NCBI GenBank assembly: GCA_003508835.1
Contig: PUFA01000170.1
Location: forward strand, 1,612,001-1,676,000
Reading direction: 5' to 3'
Source of the DNA: Eonycteris spelaea
Taxonomy: Eukaryota > Chordata > Mammalia > Chiroptera > Pteropodidae
Length of the DNA: 64,000 nucleotides
In this document: positions 1 to 11,842 of the stretch, in pieces
How the letters are laid out: the number at the start of each line of letters is the position of its first letter
How positions within the stretch are numbered: the first letter of the stretch is position 1
Program-made: the position numbers and the translations under genes
The notes under the pieces: model-generated
Told to the model about the DNA's origin: nothing
What the model saw: only the letters and a program-made list of their open reading frames with translations
Databases searched by the model: none

Positions 1-244
1 TAAATGAAGTTTAAGGAAGGAGTTTGAAATAGGCATGAGGAAACCTTGTGAGGAAAGAGACTGTTTCTGGCAAGAAGCTGAAGAAAAAAGGTCTGTTTGT
101 TTGGGAAAACCGGATAGACTCCAGAGCATTAGAACACCAGGAAGCTAGAAAATGGGACTGTTTCCTCCTTGTATAACTTGCTATGGGAAGATAGAGAAAA
201 AAGGGGTCAGATCATGCTTGTTGTCACTAAGAAAGCTTTTTGCT

Positions 245-412
245 GATCTGTCTTTGGACAAAATTCTTTACTTCTCTGTGCCTCAATTACTTCATCTGTA
301 AAATGTGGATAATAAAAGTACTTCATAAGATATGAACATTAAATGAGCTAATATATGTAAAAGTTTCTAGAACAATATATGATGCATAGTACCCTATAAG
401 TATTTGTTTCAT
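245..412 (+). mobile_element. MIR SINE fragment
   Basis: The stretch follows the second half of the MIR consensus in order: the 'cctcaattacttcatctgtaa' -like core, then the 'aaatg.ggataataa.agtac' segment, the 'attaaatgagctaatatatgtaaa' segment and a tail like the 'cctataagtatttgtt' end. MIR is an ancient tRNA-derived SINE shared by all mammals and long inactive. The 5' tRNA-like part is missing. Confidence 0.85.
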
Positions 413-659
413 AAAATTAATTAAATAAACACATAATCTGTTAATCACACAGAAAACAACACACTAATTCTGATAATGTTTCTATTGACCTGAAAGGTTT
501 TAGAGATTTCCTCTCCGAAATTATTTGAGACATTTTACGAGCAAAAAGGCCCTATTTCCTTATTTTATTTTTTGCCAGATATGACATTATCCTCCATATC
601 TTATTTATAAGAATTGATTTTAAATTTGCTTTCAAAATTTAAAACTCCCAAAACACAAA

Positions 660-835
660 AATTTGTTACCAACGAAGACATCTAAAAGAATCTGAAGTAG
701 GCTCGAAAAGTAATTTAGAAAGAAGAGTTCCAAAAATATTTGGCAACATTATTGAAATAAGTGCATGGCTTCCTGATGTGACTACTTTGAAGATAAAAAT
801 TCTTTTTTGATGCATAAGTTCAGGTACATTTGTTG
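660..835 (+). mobile_element. mariner-type transposase 3' remnant
   Basis: A broken reading frame near 735-795 gives EFQK followed, after a frame change, by KCMAS, a stop, and CDYFED. This matches the conserved C-terminal end of mariner-type transposases, where a KCI..GDYFEGD pattern precedes the stop. The frame holds stops and shifts, so it is a dead DNA-transposon fossil. No terminal inverted repeat could be placed. A hairpin at 832-862 lies just beyond the coding end. Confidence 0.45.
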
Positions 836-862
836 AAGAAAAACAACATGTTGTTCTTCAAC
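832..862. repeat. near-perfect palindrome (hairpin)
   Basis: The central ten bases at 844-853 (CAACATGTTG) are a perfect palindrome. They are flanked by nine-base arms GTTGAAGAA (832-840) and TTCTTCAAC (854-862), with an unpaired AAA bulge at 841-843. It could be part of the 3' untranslated end of the adjacent mariner fossil. No function is implied. Confidence 0.7.
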
Positions 863-1129
863 TTTGTCATGTTTTTCTTTGTATGTAAGATGACTGTATA
901 ACTTCACTCAGTATTACCTTTTAAATTCTGTAGGCAGCTCTTTTGGGGGAAAAAAATAGCTAGGCAACACGCGTAGCTTTTCAGAATCACTTATTTTCTT
1001 TGAATAAAATCTAGTCATTAGAAATAAAAACTGAAAACTCATGAATCAGTTCTCTGTCTAGAGGCTGTTTTTGAGCAAATATTAGTAATATTTTAAATTT
1101 ATTGTACCAAAAAAATTTGGTAAGTTTTT

Positions 1130-1345
1130 ATAGACATTGTTTTACTTAATAGTCATAATTACAAATACATATTGTAATATTTCACTTAATAGTCATAAAG
1201 ACACTTCATAATAATTTTTATTTTACAAAAGAAATATAAGTTTAGGGAGTTAACTAACTAATCCAAGCTCTTACAATTTATAAATAGCAGAACCAGGATT
1301 TGAACCCAAACAATTTGAGTCCAGCCTCCACCCTCTTAACTTAAC
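1130..1345 (-). mobile_element. MIR SINE, near full length
   Basis: Read on the minus strand this follows MIR from the tRNA-like 5' box to the 3' part. On the plus strand the tell-tale pieces are 'agaaccaggatttgaaccc' and the poorly kept 'gggagttaac' piece. It is ancient and inactive. Confidence 0.8.
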
Positions 1346-2234
1346 TAACCATTTCCCTGAGTGAGAAATTAGTCCAGCTTCTCACAGCTTCCCTCATTGT
1401 CCTCTCTGTCCTGAAATACTGTGACCTGGAGGCAGCATCAGCACAGCTAGCAGCAGGAGAAGGGCCTCTCATTAAAAGGGAGCACATTTTCTGCTCCTTG
1501 CATGCTGGTGTGTAACCATCGACCTCTCTCCATGGATAGCCTACAGAGAAGAGCACAGATGTGTGTGTGTGACAGTAACCGCTGAATGCAGCAGTGCCTC
1601 CCCATCCCTGTCAATAGCCAGTTTGGGTTGGTTTCATTTTGGGGTTTACAATAAGGTAATGAAAACTGTGGCTGGAGGTAGGGTGTCTCAAGTGTTTTGG
1701 AAACACAGGTCTTAGAGATGGTTGCTAGGGAATATCAATGTTTTGTCACTCAGAAGTTATGTGATGCCTCTCTCATACCTCAGTCTAGGTAGTTAAGAAG
1801 CTAATTTTATAATGTATAAGGCATGATTATATTTTAGGATAGGAGCACTTTTTCCTTATGTTTATCAACAGCAAGTTATTATCCTGCCAAATTTCATAGG
1901 AATATAAGCAACACTGAAAAATAATATGACGATAATTTAGTTTCGGTGTGGCAGAATAAACTATGTCAACCTTAAGTTGTATATCTAGTTCTATTGCTAA
2001 AATGCCAAAAGTTATCATAGCCAGCTAATTCCTTCCCAATTCATTATGAAACAAATAAATGTGAAATGCCACCTGCTTCCTAAAATTTTCATAGAATCTC
2101 GAGCATCTCTGTAGACTTGTTGTGAACTGGCACATCAGAATATTTTAGCAGTTGACACCCATTAATAAGCTAATATTATAAAATACGTGATTCTGTCAAG
2201 AAGATAGGATTAATCCTTGGTTATTTAATTGTTA
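1346..2234. other. no recognised feature
   Basis: AT-rich DNA with a short GT run near 1560-1571. No coding exon, RNA gene or clear repeat family was recognised. Confidence 0.5.
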
Positions 2235-3260
2235 ATTTATCCAATATTTAGGTACTTATATATAAATGCTATGTTCAAAGTGACATTAGAAGATGTGTGA
2301 TGTTCAAAATTATTTGGAAGTAGATACTTTCACCAAGGAGTTTACGTTCTCATGAAGAAAGAAAATTATTTGTACAAGTAACTCAAGTTTAAGAAATGAA
2401 GTGATAAATGTCATTACTAAGGCACAAGTAAGGTACTTTGAGAATTGAGGTGAGGCAGGGAAAGGTTGTTTCTAGCAGATATAGTCAGGACAGGTTTTAA
2501 AGTAACAAGTGAGTACAGTATGTTGGGTGGTTGCTGAAGCGTTGGCGGGTGGATGGGCATTCAAATCAAGGGTTCAATGTGAGCAGAGGTCTGAAGTAGA
2601 AAATTGGGACATTATTTGGAACAGCAAGTCTGGACTCTAAGTTGCCAGAAGGATGGCATGGGAAATAAAAGAATAACAGGATGAGGCTAAATCCTCAGTA
2701 GAGAATATTGAATGGTAGGACAAGAGGTTTGAAATTTGTTTTGTGTTGAGATTAAGAGTAATGGAAAGGGTTATCAGAAAGGGAGGAGTGATAGAATTAA
2801 AGCCATGTTTTAGGAAGTTAAATATACCTCATTGTGTAGTAGATGTTGAAGGAGGAGAACGTGAGGGGTATATTAGGCTATGGCTCATACATAAGACCAT
2901 GAGAGCTTGAACAAGAGGGAGCAGAGGGTGTGGATGTCAGAGATATGGAGGAGTTTAGTTGGCAGGACTTGGCAACTGATGACATATGGGTGCAAGAGAG
3001 GAAGAGGTCAAATCGGCACACAGGGCTTTTGTGCCAAGGCATATAGGATTGCAGAATCACTCATAGAAATAGGAAATTCAGGAGAAGGAAGAAAGATTTT
3101 GAGGGAAGATGGTGGATTCATACCAAGATTGAGGTGATTCTGGGACAACCAAGTGGAGTTATCTGATAGGCAGTTGAAATGTTGGATGAAGAGAGATCAG
3201 AAGAGGAGTCAGAGCTAGAAATAAGGATGGGGGAATTTTGGAAGGGATAGCTGAGACCAG
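2235..3260 (-). mobile_element. L2 LINE, 3' portion
   Basis: The low-coordinate end resembles the L2 3' tail in reverse ('atatttaggtacttatata' in place of the usual 'tatttattgagcacctacta'). From about 2940 the sequence matches the reverse complement of the L2 ORF2 C-terminal region: 'ggcaggacttggcaactgat', then 'aaccaagtggagttatctga', then 'taggcagttgaaatg'. L2 is a CR1-clade LINE dead in placental mammals. The reading frame is destroyed by stops and indels. Confidence 0.75.
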
Positions 3261-4594
3261 GAGACTATGTCAGAACATGGCAGGAGACATTTTTATGAAA
3301 AGAAAAAGAGTTAAGGAGAGATCCTCCATGAGGTATTTATATTTAAGGGTATATGAGAATGGGAACCCATATGGAATTTTGTTTTGGGGTCAGATATTAT
3401 TTATAATAGTACATGGTAAATAGAACTAATTCAATCAGTCAAATGGTTTCGGATTCATTCTGCTAGAAGCCGATCTCTTATGACTTTGTGACTAGCTTTA
3501 CTGACATTTTTATTGTTTAAGGTCTCAACAGAAAAATACTAGAAGCTGCTTATTTGAACTTAAATACTTCCAACGATGCAAAGCTTCTTCTTGATGTGCA
3601 AATAATGGTTACCTTGAAGACAGGGATCTACTAACACAATATTCCTAGCAGAGAATCCCAGGCATAGGAAGAGGTTTACTAGATTTCAATGAAAGTAGAT
3701 TTAAATATTCTTGAAAAAAATAATTCTTAAATTCCTGAAAAAGATCTTGTAAAAAGGGCAAACCTATCAAGAGGGAAGATAGATGATGAATCATGGGCAA
3801 TTTACAAATGGAAACATAGATATACAATTACAAATGATCTCAGATAAGAAGAAAAGCAAATTACTATAAACAAAACCAAACCAAATAGTTTAATATCACT
3901 AGGAGTGTCCCAATGAGCTCACGAAACCAAGAATGAAGATAAGCAGGTGGTATCTATTTATAATAATGTAAATAAAGGTAAAAATCCAGGGTGATATAAA
4001 GATGTGAAGCATGTGAAAAACACTGAGGGCACAAAAAGCATGTGCGTATTGATAAATATATATTTAAGTTATGTAGATAACAAAAAGATAAAGGTAATAG
4101 TTAGACTACTACCAGTCTATAGATAGTATAATATTAATATAACACAGATAATTTAGAACTTTTATTTTCTTTCATATTTTTGATTAAGGAGAATAATCTT
4201 GATTCTGGAAAGGGTAGAATAAATATGCTTAAAGGGAAATCAAAGCCCAAGAGAAAATAGAGCTACACAGACTCTGATGGGCTTCATTTCAGGGAACAGA
4301 AAAATTTATAAACATGACAGACAAATATTGTCCAGCAATCTTGGAATTTGGGGTGAAGAGGTTTCAAAAGCATGAAAGTGGCAAATTTTTTGAAGAGGAT
4401 AAAAGAATTATGCATATTTAATGACTGGTGATATTATTGGTTAATCCTTGGAAAAGCTGTGGAAGGAATTATTAAACAGCATATTTAGACAAGGAATGTC
4501 TAGGAGGTGGCACTTGATTATTAAAAACAAAGCATTTAGAAAACTAACTTTATTTCTTTTGCTTAATTTTTCAAGACCTGCAGATGATGACGAT
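3261..4594. other. no recognised feature
   Basis: A-rich DNA with no recognisable exon or RNA gene. Diverged repeat remnants may be present but I cannot name them. Confidence 0.45.
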
Positions 4595-4755
4595 TATGAT
4601 GGTTGTTAACAATAGCTAACATTCCTTAAGAACTTTTTATATGTTAGGAACTACTTAAAGCACTTAAATGTATCAATTTATTTAATCTTACCCAAATTTC
4701 TATGAAGTTGGGGCCATGTTTATCCTCATTATGTAAGTGAAGAAACCGTTTTTAA
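4595..4755 (-). mobile_element. MIR SINE fragment
   Basis: On the plus strand 'caatagctaacattcctta', 'gttaggaactacttaaagca' and 'ttatcctcattatgtaagtgaagaaac' follow the reverse complement of the MIR 3' half, which normally reads 'aatagctaacatttattga' and then 'ccccattttacagatgagg'. Confidence 0.75.
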
Positions 4756-5190
4756 TACCTTTTCTTATCTGAGATATAGTAATTATGTATCCATATTTTC
4801 TTCCAGTTTTTAATCTACCTGAATTTATTTTATAAATGCATTAATTAATGCTGAGAATCAAATTTTTTCCCAAATTTTTAACTAATCTGAACTTTATCAA
4901 AAAATTCTTATCTATTGATTCACTTTTTTTTCCATTTACTAGTTTATCACTTAGTAACTTTCATAATTTACAAATTTTTAATGTACATTAGGATCTATAT
5001 AGTTTCTTTAATTATTGATTTTGGTACTAATACTACACAATTTGGATTATATATCAATGAAGTACATTAACATTTCATTGGGCAAGTTTTCCTTTATTGC
5101 TCTTATCTAAAATGTCTTGATTAGTAGCAGAAGTTTATTTTTTCCAGTTGGACTTTGGAATCATTTTGTTGAATTCCAATAGGAACAAAA
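4756..5190 (-). mobile_element. L1 (old L1M-type) ORF2 fragment, 3' piece of a split copy
   Basis: Reverse-strand L1 sequence from the part of ORF2 just after the reverse transcriptase core. On the plus strand it carries 'actaatactacacaatttgg', 'cattgggcaagttttccttt' and 'aaaatgtcttgattagtag' in the order of the reverse complement. It stops near 5190, and the L1 sequence expected next resumes at about 5825. Confidence 0.55.
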
Positions 5191-5224
5191 CTAAAAACTC
5201 AACTGGTTTCTTAACCCTTCTAAC

Positions 5225-5285
5225 TCTCACCAAACCAAAAAGACCAACTAACCAACCAATCACCCAACAAACCAATCAACCAAGC
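5225..5285. repeat. imperfect (CCAA)n-like simple repeat
   Basis: A run of imperfect CCAA and CAAT units at the left edge of the DNA that separates the two halves of the split L1. Confidence 0.6.
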
Positions 5286-5339
5286 AATTATACACCCTGA
5301 TGAAATTTTAAAAGTTATTCTTAATAGTAATTATCATTG

Positions 5340-5815
5340 TTCAGAGATAATCAATCAGACATCAGTAGTATTACACTATATATGGTTTATATCTGTGTGA
5401 TATCGTGCATATAAAATTGGAATTATTTTTTATGTGGTTAGTAATCTGAATATTTCTTTTAATATATCATGAACATAGTAATGATATACCATGTCATTAA
5501 ATAGTCTTCTAAATTATTTTTAATGGCTGAATATTATTCCATTATATACATGTTTGTGTATATATATGCACCATATTTATTCAGCTAATCCCTTTTTGGA
5601 CATTGAGTTTGCTTCCACTTTTGTACCATAAGAAATGACTCTGGTATGTTATGAACATCTTAAGAGTCCATCTTCATGTATGTCTCTTATTTTTCTCTAG
5701 TATAAGTTCCTTGTTAATGAAATTCTAGGTCAAAGGGTAAAACAGTTTTTGAGCTTTCTCACACTAATTGCCAAATTGTCTTGTTTTAACAATTTCATGC
5801 TACTACCAGCCCCAA
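5340..5815 (-). mobile_element. second L1 3' end, apparently nested
   Basis: From 5510 the plus strand reads 'aatggctgaatattattccattat', the reverse complement of the ORF2 C-terminal YTMEYYSA coding stretch. It is followed by the usual reverse L1 3'-end order: 'ttcagctaatccc', 'ggacattgagtttgcttcc', 'ggtcaaagggtaaaac', 'tgccaaattgtct'. It lies between two halves of another reverse L1, so it most likely inserted into it. No target duplication was found. Confidence 0.55.
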
Positions 5816-5824
5816 ATAAGAATG

Positions 5825-6340
5825 CTTCCTTACAGATTTTGACTGGGACTGCATTAAAATTAAAGTAAATTTGGAAATATATGACAATGTTTTTGTATTC
5901 AAACTTTACTTCAAGGAGTGATGTGCCTTTTCAGACATGTATTATATTGCTTAGTAAAGTTTCATTATATAAATCCTGCACATTTCCTTAGTAAGTACAA
6001 AAGTACAAAAGTGTCTTCATATAATTCCTACACATTTCTTTAGAAGGATTATTTTTAAGTTTTAATAATTTAAAAAAATTTTTGTAGCTGTTAAGGAATG
6101 GCATATTTTCACATTACATTTTCTGACTAATTGTTTTTCAAGAAGCTATTGATTTTTTTGTATATTCATTGTGTATCTGACTAGTTTACTAAGCTTTCAA
6201 GTTAATTCTCGTCTTCAGAGACACTAAAGCTGAAGGCAAAGGAGTTTATTAACTTTCTTGAGTCATGTAATTGGTTTAGTGTTGGAATTGGTGTGAAATC
6301 TAATTTTTTATAACTCCAAATATGGTGCTTTTTATACTAT
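5825..6340 (-). mobile_element. L1 ORF2 reverse transcriptase region, 5' piece of the split copy
   Basis: The plus strand begins 'gattttgactgggactgcat', the reverse complement of the RT-domain segment directly upstream of where the 4756-5190 fragment stops. It continues through matches such as 'attgatttttttgtatattc' and 'gtatctgactagtttac'. The frame is broken. Confidence 0.55.
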
Positions 6341-6364
6341 AGATTATTTCCTCCCAAATCTGTC

Positions 6365-6785
6365 AGTAGAATTACAATGACCAAAACAGGAGGTATTATA
6401 GCACTAGGGACTCTCTCATGGTCAGAGTGTTTGGTTCAACTCTCAGCACCAAATTTTAAGAGTAACACTGACATTTTGGAGGGTGTCTAGAATGAGCCTG
6501 TGATCTGAAAAATGGTTAAAATTCAGAAAATGAAGCGGTATGGCTTCAATAGCTAAAGTCATAATGATTGGGTAGAGGTTAAAGGAAACCAGATTCTAGC
6601 ACATTATGTCAAAACTCATAACACAATGAGCTGTTTTCAAGTGGAATAGAGTGTTTTGGGCACACCTATCCACCTGATATTGGAAGTATTTAAGGAGAAG
6701 TTGGGTGAGTGTCTCTTCAGCCAGTATAGTGAAGATGGGAAAGTGGACAAAGAAATCTCTAACTTTCTCCTAGTCTTATGCTTAT
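6365..6785. mobile_element. possible L3/CR1-type LINE remnant
   Basis: Pieces such as 'agaggttaaaggaaaccaga', 'gagctgttttcaagtggaat' and 'gatattggaagtatttaagg' resemble the 3' region of CR1/L3 elements. Divergence is high and I could not align the whole stretch by eye. It could be another ancient repeat. Confidence 0.3.
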
Positions 6786-7174
6786 TTCTGCTTTGAAATA
6801 CCCTAATTTTTAAGTTAGCTATGAGAATTGGATGTGGTTGTCATTCCTAGCTGAGGAGTAAGTTGAAAAGCACATCTTTCCTACATCTCATCTTATTCAA
6901 TAACTGTAGTCTTCTTTCCTAACCTTACAATAAATTCGAATGGATCTCTAAGTAGATCCCAGTTCATGTTCTATACTTTCATTCCTTTGTCTCTTTTTTT
7001 TTTATTATTTGTTCTAATGAATAGTGACAAAACCAAACCAAACAAGGATAAACAATAAACACAAAACAAGTCTATGAATAATCAAGGGGTCATGGTAACT
7101 TGGCTGCGTCTTCAGTGGAGAAAAATGCTAGCGTGCTAGATAATCATTAGTTTCTCTTCATTCTCAGCTTGATG
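6786..7174. other. no recognised feature
   Basis: AT-rich, no exon or named repeat seen. Confidence 0.45.
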
Positions 7175-7350
7175 GTACTCATTCATTCACTCATTCTTGA
7201 TGTGTTTTTATATATATTCATCTATCTATCTATCTATCTATCTATCTATTTATTTATTTTTTGTGCCTCATATAGTGTTGAGCTCAGTGTTGGGAGCTGT
7301 GAGAGATGCAAAGATGTCTGTGCCTTAAATCCTGGCTGGAGGGAAGAAAC
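7175..7350 (-). mobile_element. L2 3' tail with an embedded TCTA microsatellite
   Basis: 'attcattcactcattcttga' begins the reverse L2 tail. The tail resumes after the microsatellite as 'gtgcctcatatagtgttgag' and 'gttgggagctgtgagagatg'. The tetranucleotide array has grown inside the tail. Confidence 0.6.
7220..7260. repeat. (ATCT)n then (ATTT)n microsatellite
   Basis: About seven ATCT units followed by three ATTT units, uninterrupted. Confidence 0.95.
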
Positions 7351-7694
7351 CGTGTAATGGCAATGGGATGGGGAGAAGATAACAAGGCTTAGAATATAGG
7401 ATGCTCCAAAAAATGACTTTGATCTTGTTCCAAATGCCTCTAAAATGATACTGCATTCTTTCCTTTTCCGCTTCTACTCCTTGCTCACTGAAGATTGAGG
7501 AAGGAGACTACAGGGGGTAAAGGATTGCTGTGGGGTAGAAAAGGTGATTAAGCAAAGCAGACCCTCCCTAGGTTCTTCCCTTTGCTCTACTTCAAACTCT
7601 ATTCATAAGAGTGAAGGACAGAAATATGAGGAAGTTCTGGACGGGGGTGAGGTTTGTGGTTTTGATGTTGATTAGAAGTTATTATGATGTTGTG
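7351..7694. other. no recognised feature
   Basis: Unique-looking DNA without exon or RNA gene signals. Confidence 0.45.
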
Positions 7695-7912
7695 GCCAGA
7701 AATCTGACAAACAGAAGAATAAATTCAAATCCTATTATTTAATTCCTTAACTTTTCTTGGTCTTAAGTTTTGCCTATAAAATGGGAATGAGAACGTCTGC
7801 TTTGGAAAAAGCCTATAGGACTATTTGGCCAAATGAGATAATGTAAACGTTTTTATTTTTCTTTTTTAAAGCCTAAATGTTACGTAATAATAGGTGCTGT
7901 TATTATTATTTT
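7695..7912 (+). mobile_element. MIR SINE
   Basis: Diverged but collinear with MIR: 'aaattcaaatcctattattt', 'cctataaaatgggaatgaga', 'gccaaatgagataatgtaaa', then 'aataataggtgctgttattatt' at the 3' end. Confidence 0.7.
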
Positions 7913-9679
7913 TAATCTCAGAATTCTTTTGCTTAAGAGATGTTCTTTATAGTCTAGATTTGTTAACATAGGTTGATTTTGAATAGCTGTTGTAGCTCAT
8001 TTTAATACGTTTCATCACCCTATTTTAATCACTGACTCAGTTGCACATTGGAAACTTGGGGCTTAAGACAGAAGCCAGTTTTGATTTCCATTCAGAGCTT
8101 CAGAGGATAACCTGGTCCTATGTCTTAAATGGCTTGACTAAATCCACTCAGTGACTGGGGTTTTACGTAAAAACTGTAAGGACAGATTTAACTCAAACTG
8201 CTCCCATGCTGTCTTAGGAAATTCGACACCCCCCCGGGGCTCCTGATGAGAGGACTTGAGGCAGTACATTTTCCCAAAATGACTCCATTGCCATTTAAAT
8301 GAAATGTTCTTATTTTACTTTAAGAGAAGCTGCTGTTTGAGACTGGTGATTGGAAGTTTCAGCACCGAACTATGCTGCACTTGTTTAGACTCTAGTTAGA
8401 TTCTGATTTGTTTCAATCACAGTTTTGTAAAGAAGCAGTTTTCCCTTTTGATCATCTGCTCTTGTTCAGAAAGTTCATGGGGATCGTCATCAGTAGAGGG
8501 CTTTGTGAAGTAGCATTATCATTCTGTAGCACACTGGAAAAACCTCCCACTGTTATCAAAAGGCAGTTTCCTTAATAAGCTATCGAAATTGTTATACCTC
8601 ATCACATGGTTGGTCTCCTTTGTGGGTGGGCTATTATGTTTGGCAAAGATATGTGGCAAAGCACATTTGTTTGAAGAACCCTTTTTTTTCCCCTCTGGAA
8701 GAAACATATAATCTCAGTACAGCACTATGGAAAATTGTGCAGAGGCTTTATTGTTTGAATATTCTGGCACAGGACTTCTTTATTTAGCAGATTCCTACAT
8801 CTCCATGTACCATCTTTGTGTGAATGTCTTTGAATGGCCATGGCAAATTGGGAATTCCTCCCGTAACTTTGTCTTAACCACGAGGTTCACTAGAACAATG
8901 GTGCATTATGCATTCTTTCAGCCATTGTTCCTTTAAGAAGTCTTCAGAGCTTTAAATAATACAGTGATCCAAACACATGTTAACGTAGATGGTTAGTCAA
9001 GATCCAGACTGGCTTGCTCTTGTTTTCACTCTCTCGTTTGTATAGGTGAAATGAGCAGGAAAAAAATGTTTATTGCTGGCCTGGGAAATAGAAGTAGGGC
9101 TGACATTTGGGCATGTGCCTGTGAAGTCATACAAGACACCAGGCTCAGAAAGGCCCAGCACTCAGTTTAATGTTCTGCCATTACCATCTAGAAATTTTGT
9201 TACTTTTTGAACAAGGCTCTCCACATTTTCATTATGTCCTGGGACCCATGAATTCTGTAGCAGGTCCTGTTTTTGATCATTAACTGTCTTATTAACTGTT
9301 AGAAGATCCTAGATATTGACAAAAAGGAGATGCAGTGACAGGTAACACATGCTAAAGAGATAACTAGAACCTGTGTGTGTTTATGTTATTGTTTTAATAT
9401 TAGTGTTTGTATTGGGTGGATTTCTGTTTTCTGTAAAAGCTTTCTGTCTCCTAAATTCCTGTTTACAAGTCTAGAGAAAATTCTTTGTGAGTGGAAAGAA
9501 ATAGGGAGTGGATCTGGGAAATGTGAGAGCTCCTTATTATTTTGCATCACAAGCAGCTTTGGCCGACAAATCTGGCTCTGTTGCTCAAATTCCAATGTCG
9601 GGACTTTCTGTGGCTCCTTTCCAAATGGAGTCAGTCCTAGCAGGTGCTTGCTCTTGTGATTATTATGATTGACTAAGTT
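7913..9679. other. unique-looking DNA, no recognised feature
   Basis: No named repeat and no supported exon. A short C/G run (CCCCCCCGGGG) lies near 8230. The open frames seen here are short and show no family resemblance. Confidence 0.4.
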
Positions 9680-9890
9680 TGGACAGAGCTCACCTCTTTG
9701 ACATGTGGGCTCAAATGTCACCCTTCTATGAGCCCATCCTGAGCACTCTACTGCAAATTGCAACCCACTCCCATCCTACTCCTGACACTCCTGATTCTCC
9801 TCTTTCATTTCTTTTCCTTTAAATGCATGAGGGTTGGCACGCAGTAGATGCTCAATTAATTGAATAACATTAATTGAATAAAACAATGAG
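9680..9890 (+). mobile_element. L2 LINE 3' end
   Basis: Follows the L2 3' UTR: 'gctcaaatgtcacccttcta', then 'caaattgcaacccactccc', then the tail 'ggcacgcagtagatgctcaa'. Only the last two hundred bases remain. Confidence 0.75.
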
Positions 9891-11842
9891 AGAATGAGTT
9901 GATAACACACATTCCTACCAGTTACAGGTAAACTTTATGAAAGTAAAAATGTCAGCCTTATTCTTACCCCTTTTCACCTCAGCTGGCTCTGTTCTCTGAA
10001 AATCGATTCTAGTTCTCAGAATTCTTCTGATCTCACCCCCTCACCCCCTCAAACGGTACTCTTTTCATGAGTCTATGATCTCTAGCCAGCTTGAGATCTA
10101 GGGGTTTTCCAGTCTGAGTCTCTCATGTTAGTTAGTAACAGCATTTCCTAACCTCACAGTAGGAATGAAGATAAGACAATGTGTTCCTTGTGGAGGAGGA
10201 TGTCTAGAGCATATGGAATACTACTAATCCTTAGGAGATCTTTGTACTTCCAAGGGGAATTCACCTGGGCCTTTCCCCTGTTCTTGAGTGTGGGCCATGT
10301 TTACTTCCAGAGAGGAACTGTGCAGAGGAACTGTCAGTGCTTCATGCCACTCTCCCTGAGGATGTTGGAGACCGTTGGTATCATCAGTTCCAGGAATATA
10401 AAAAGCGAATTTCGAATTACTAGTCTGCCTCAATAGCTCTCTGTTTGCGTAAAAATCAGCTATTCGTTAAAATACTAACTTGAAAAGAGCCTCGAGAGAC
10501 TTTTTAATATAAGTAATATTTAATGAGTTTGAAGCAACGCTGTTTTATAGTTATAATTGAAACCTGAACTCTTTAAATTAAGAAATTCTTTGACCACTAA
10601 TTTAGTAGAAGAGTTGCTACATAGATAAGGTAATTAAGGAGGAACATGAGAGTAATGCAAACTAGAATCCATATTTAGTATACCTAAACTGAAATACTAT
10701 CTTCTAAACAATCATTTCTGTGTACTTTCATTATTTTGTCTTCATTCTCATTGAGAGGACTTCTGACTAATCTAAAATTCAATTTACTGATATGAGAAGT
10801 GAATGGCACCATCAAGGTGATTTAGTTTGCAGTCTGAGAATCTAAGTGCCACATTCCATCTACTTACTGTGTTTAATTCTTCTTCTTCTTTTTTTTTAAA
10901 AGAAGAACAAGAAGGCAGGAACTTGGTCTGTCAAGTTACAGGCATATACATTTGTATTTTCAATTCTTTGCAGTGGAAATAATGACTTTTTGGACACTCA
11001 AAACCAGGTGGAATAAACTCAAGAGAGAAAATGATTTCATTTCATAGTCACGAATTAAAGGAATAAATTTTAACATAAAACTCAAATAGATTTTAGAGTG
11101 TAAAATTTTTTTTTCCCTAATAAAGAGAAGTCTGGGAGTTGCTGTGTTTGGGAACACTGAACAATTGTCTTATGATTTTGCTCTTGAAGAATGAATATAA
11201 AATTTGTTTTGGTGTAGGGCAATAAGAGAAAAAGTAAAATGAGAAGATTGTCCCCACATTTTAGTCCAGATTAGAGATTTTGAAGATTTAAAATTCTTTC
11301 AAAAGTGAAATAATCCCAGCATACTCTCTGGGTACAGTGTGTTTCATTTTCAAAGGAGGAAGGAAGATGGCTGAGGTGGCTTCCTGGGTAAGGCAAGGGT
11401 GGAGAAAGCTGGCAGTTCTAGGGTGTCCAGGAGGGAGATGACTGGATGTGTTGTTTCCATGGACACATCACTGCTTCGTTTTTCCTCTAGGTGGTGACAA
11501 ATGTGACTGGGCTTAGCCTGGTGACTGGTGTTAGCTAGTGGAAATTTGTTCCTATAAACTTTCCCCAATTTTTGTTCCTACAACCTTTATACAACATTAC
11601 TTCTAAGATGGAATTACTTTGCAATCTTTGGAGATTTGCTTAATTCTTTCTAATGGGATATGCTTAGGCTAATGGAATAGTTCAGAGAGTCGTCTTTTTA
11701 TAATCATTGAGAAAGCACATGCCAGTATATTTAGGAACTTACGTAATCTCTTGTCTGCTTGTAAGGCATACCGACTCTTATTCTAATATCTGTATTTGCA
11801 CTTGGAGCCCTTACTGAAAATTCCTAACCTTCCTGAAACTGT
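9891..11842. other. unique-looking DNA, no recognised feature
   Basis: No named repeat family, exon or RNA gene was recognised. A short CT/CACCCCCT repeat is at about 10030-10050. Confidence 0.4.

Noticed and set aside
7220..7260. Possible CRISPR-like or tandem array of regular repeats
   Set aside because: Simple tetranucleotide microsatellite with no spacers. The window is mammalian, where CRISPR arrays are not expected.
9386..9763. 125-codon minus-strand open frame
   Set aside because: The right end overlaps an L2 3' end, the protein resembles nothing known, and the frame has no conserved pattern. Treated as chance.
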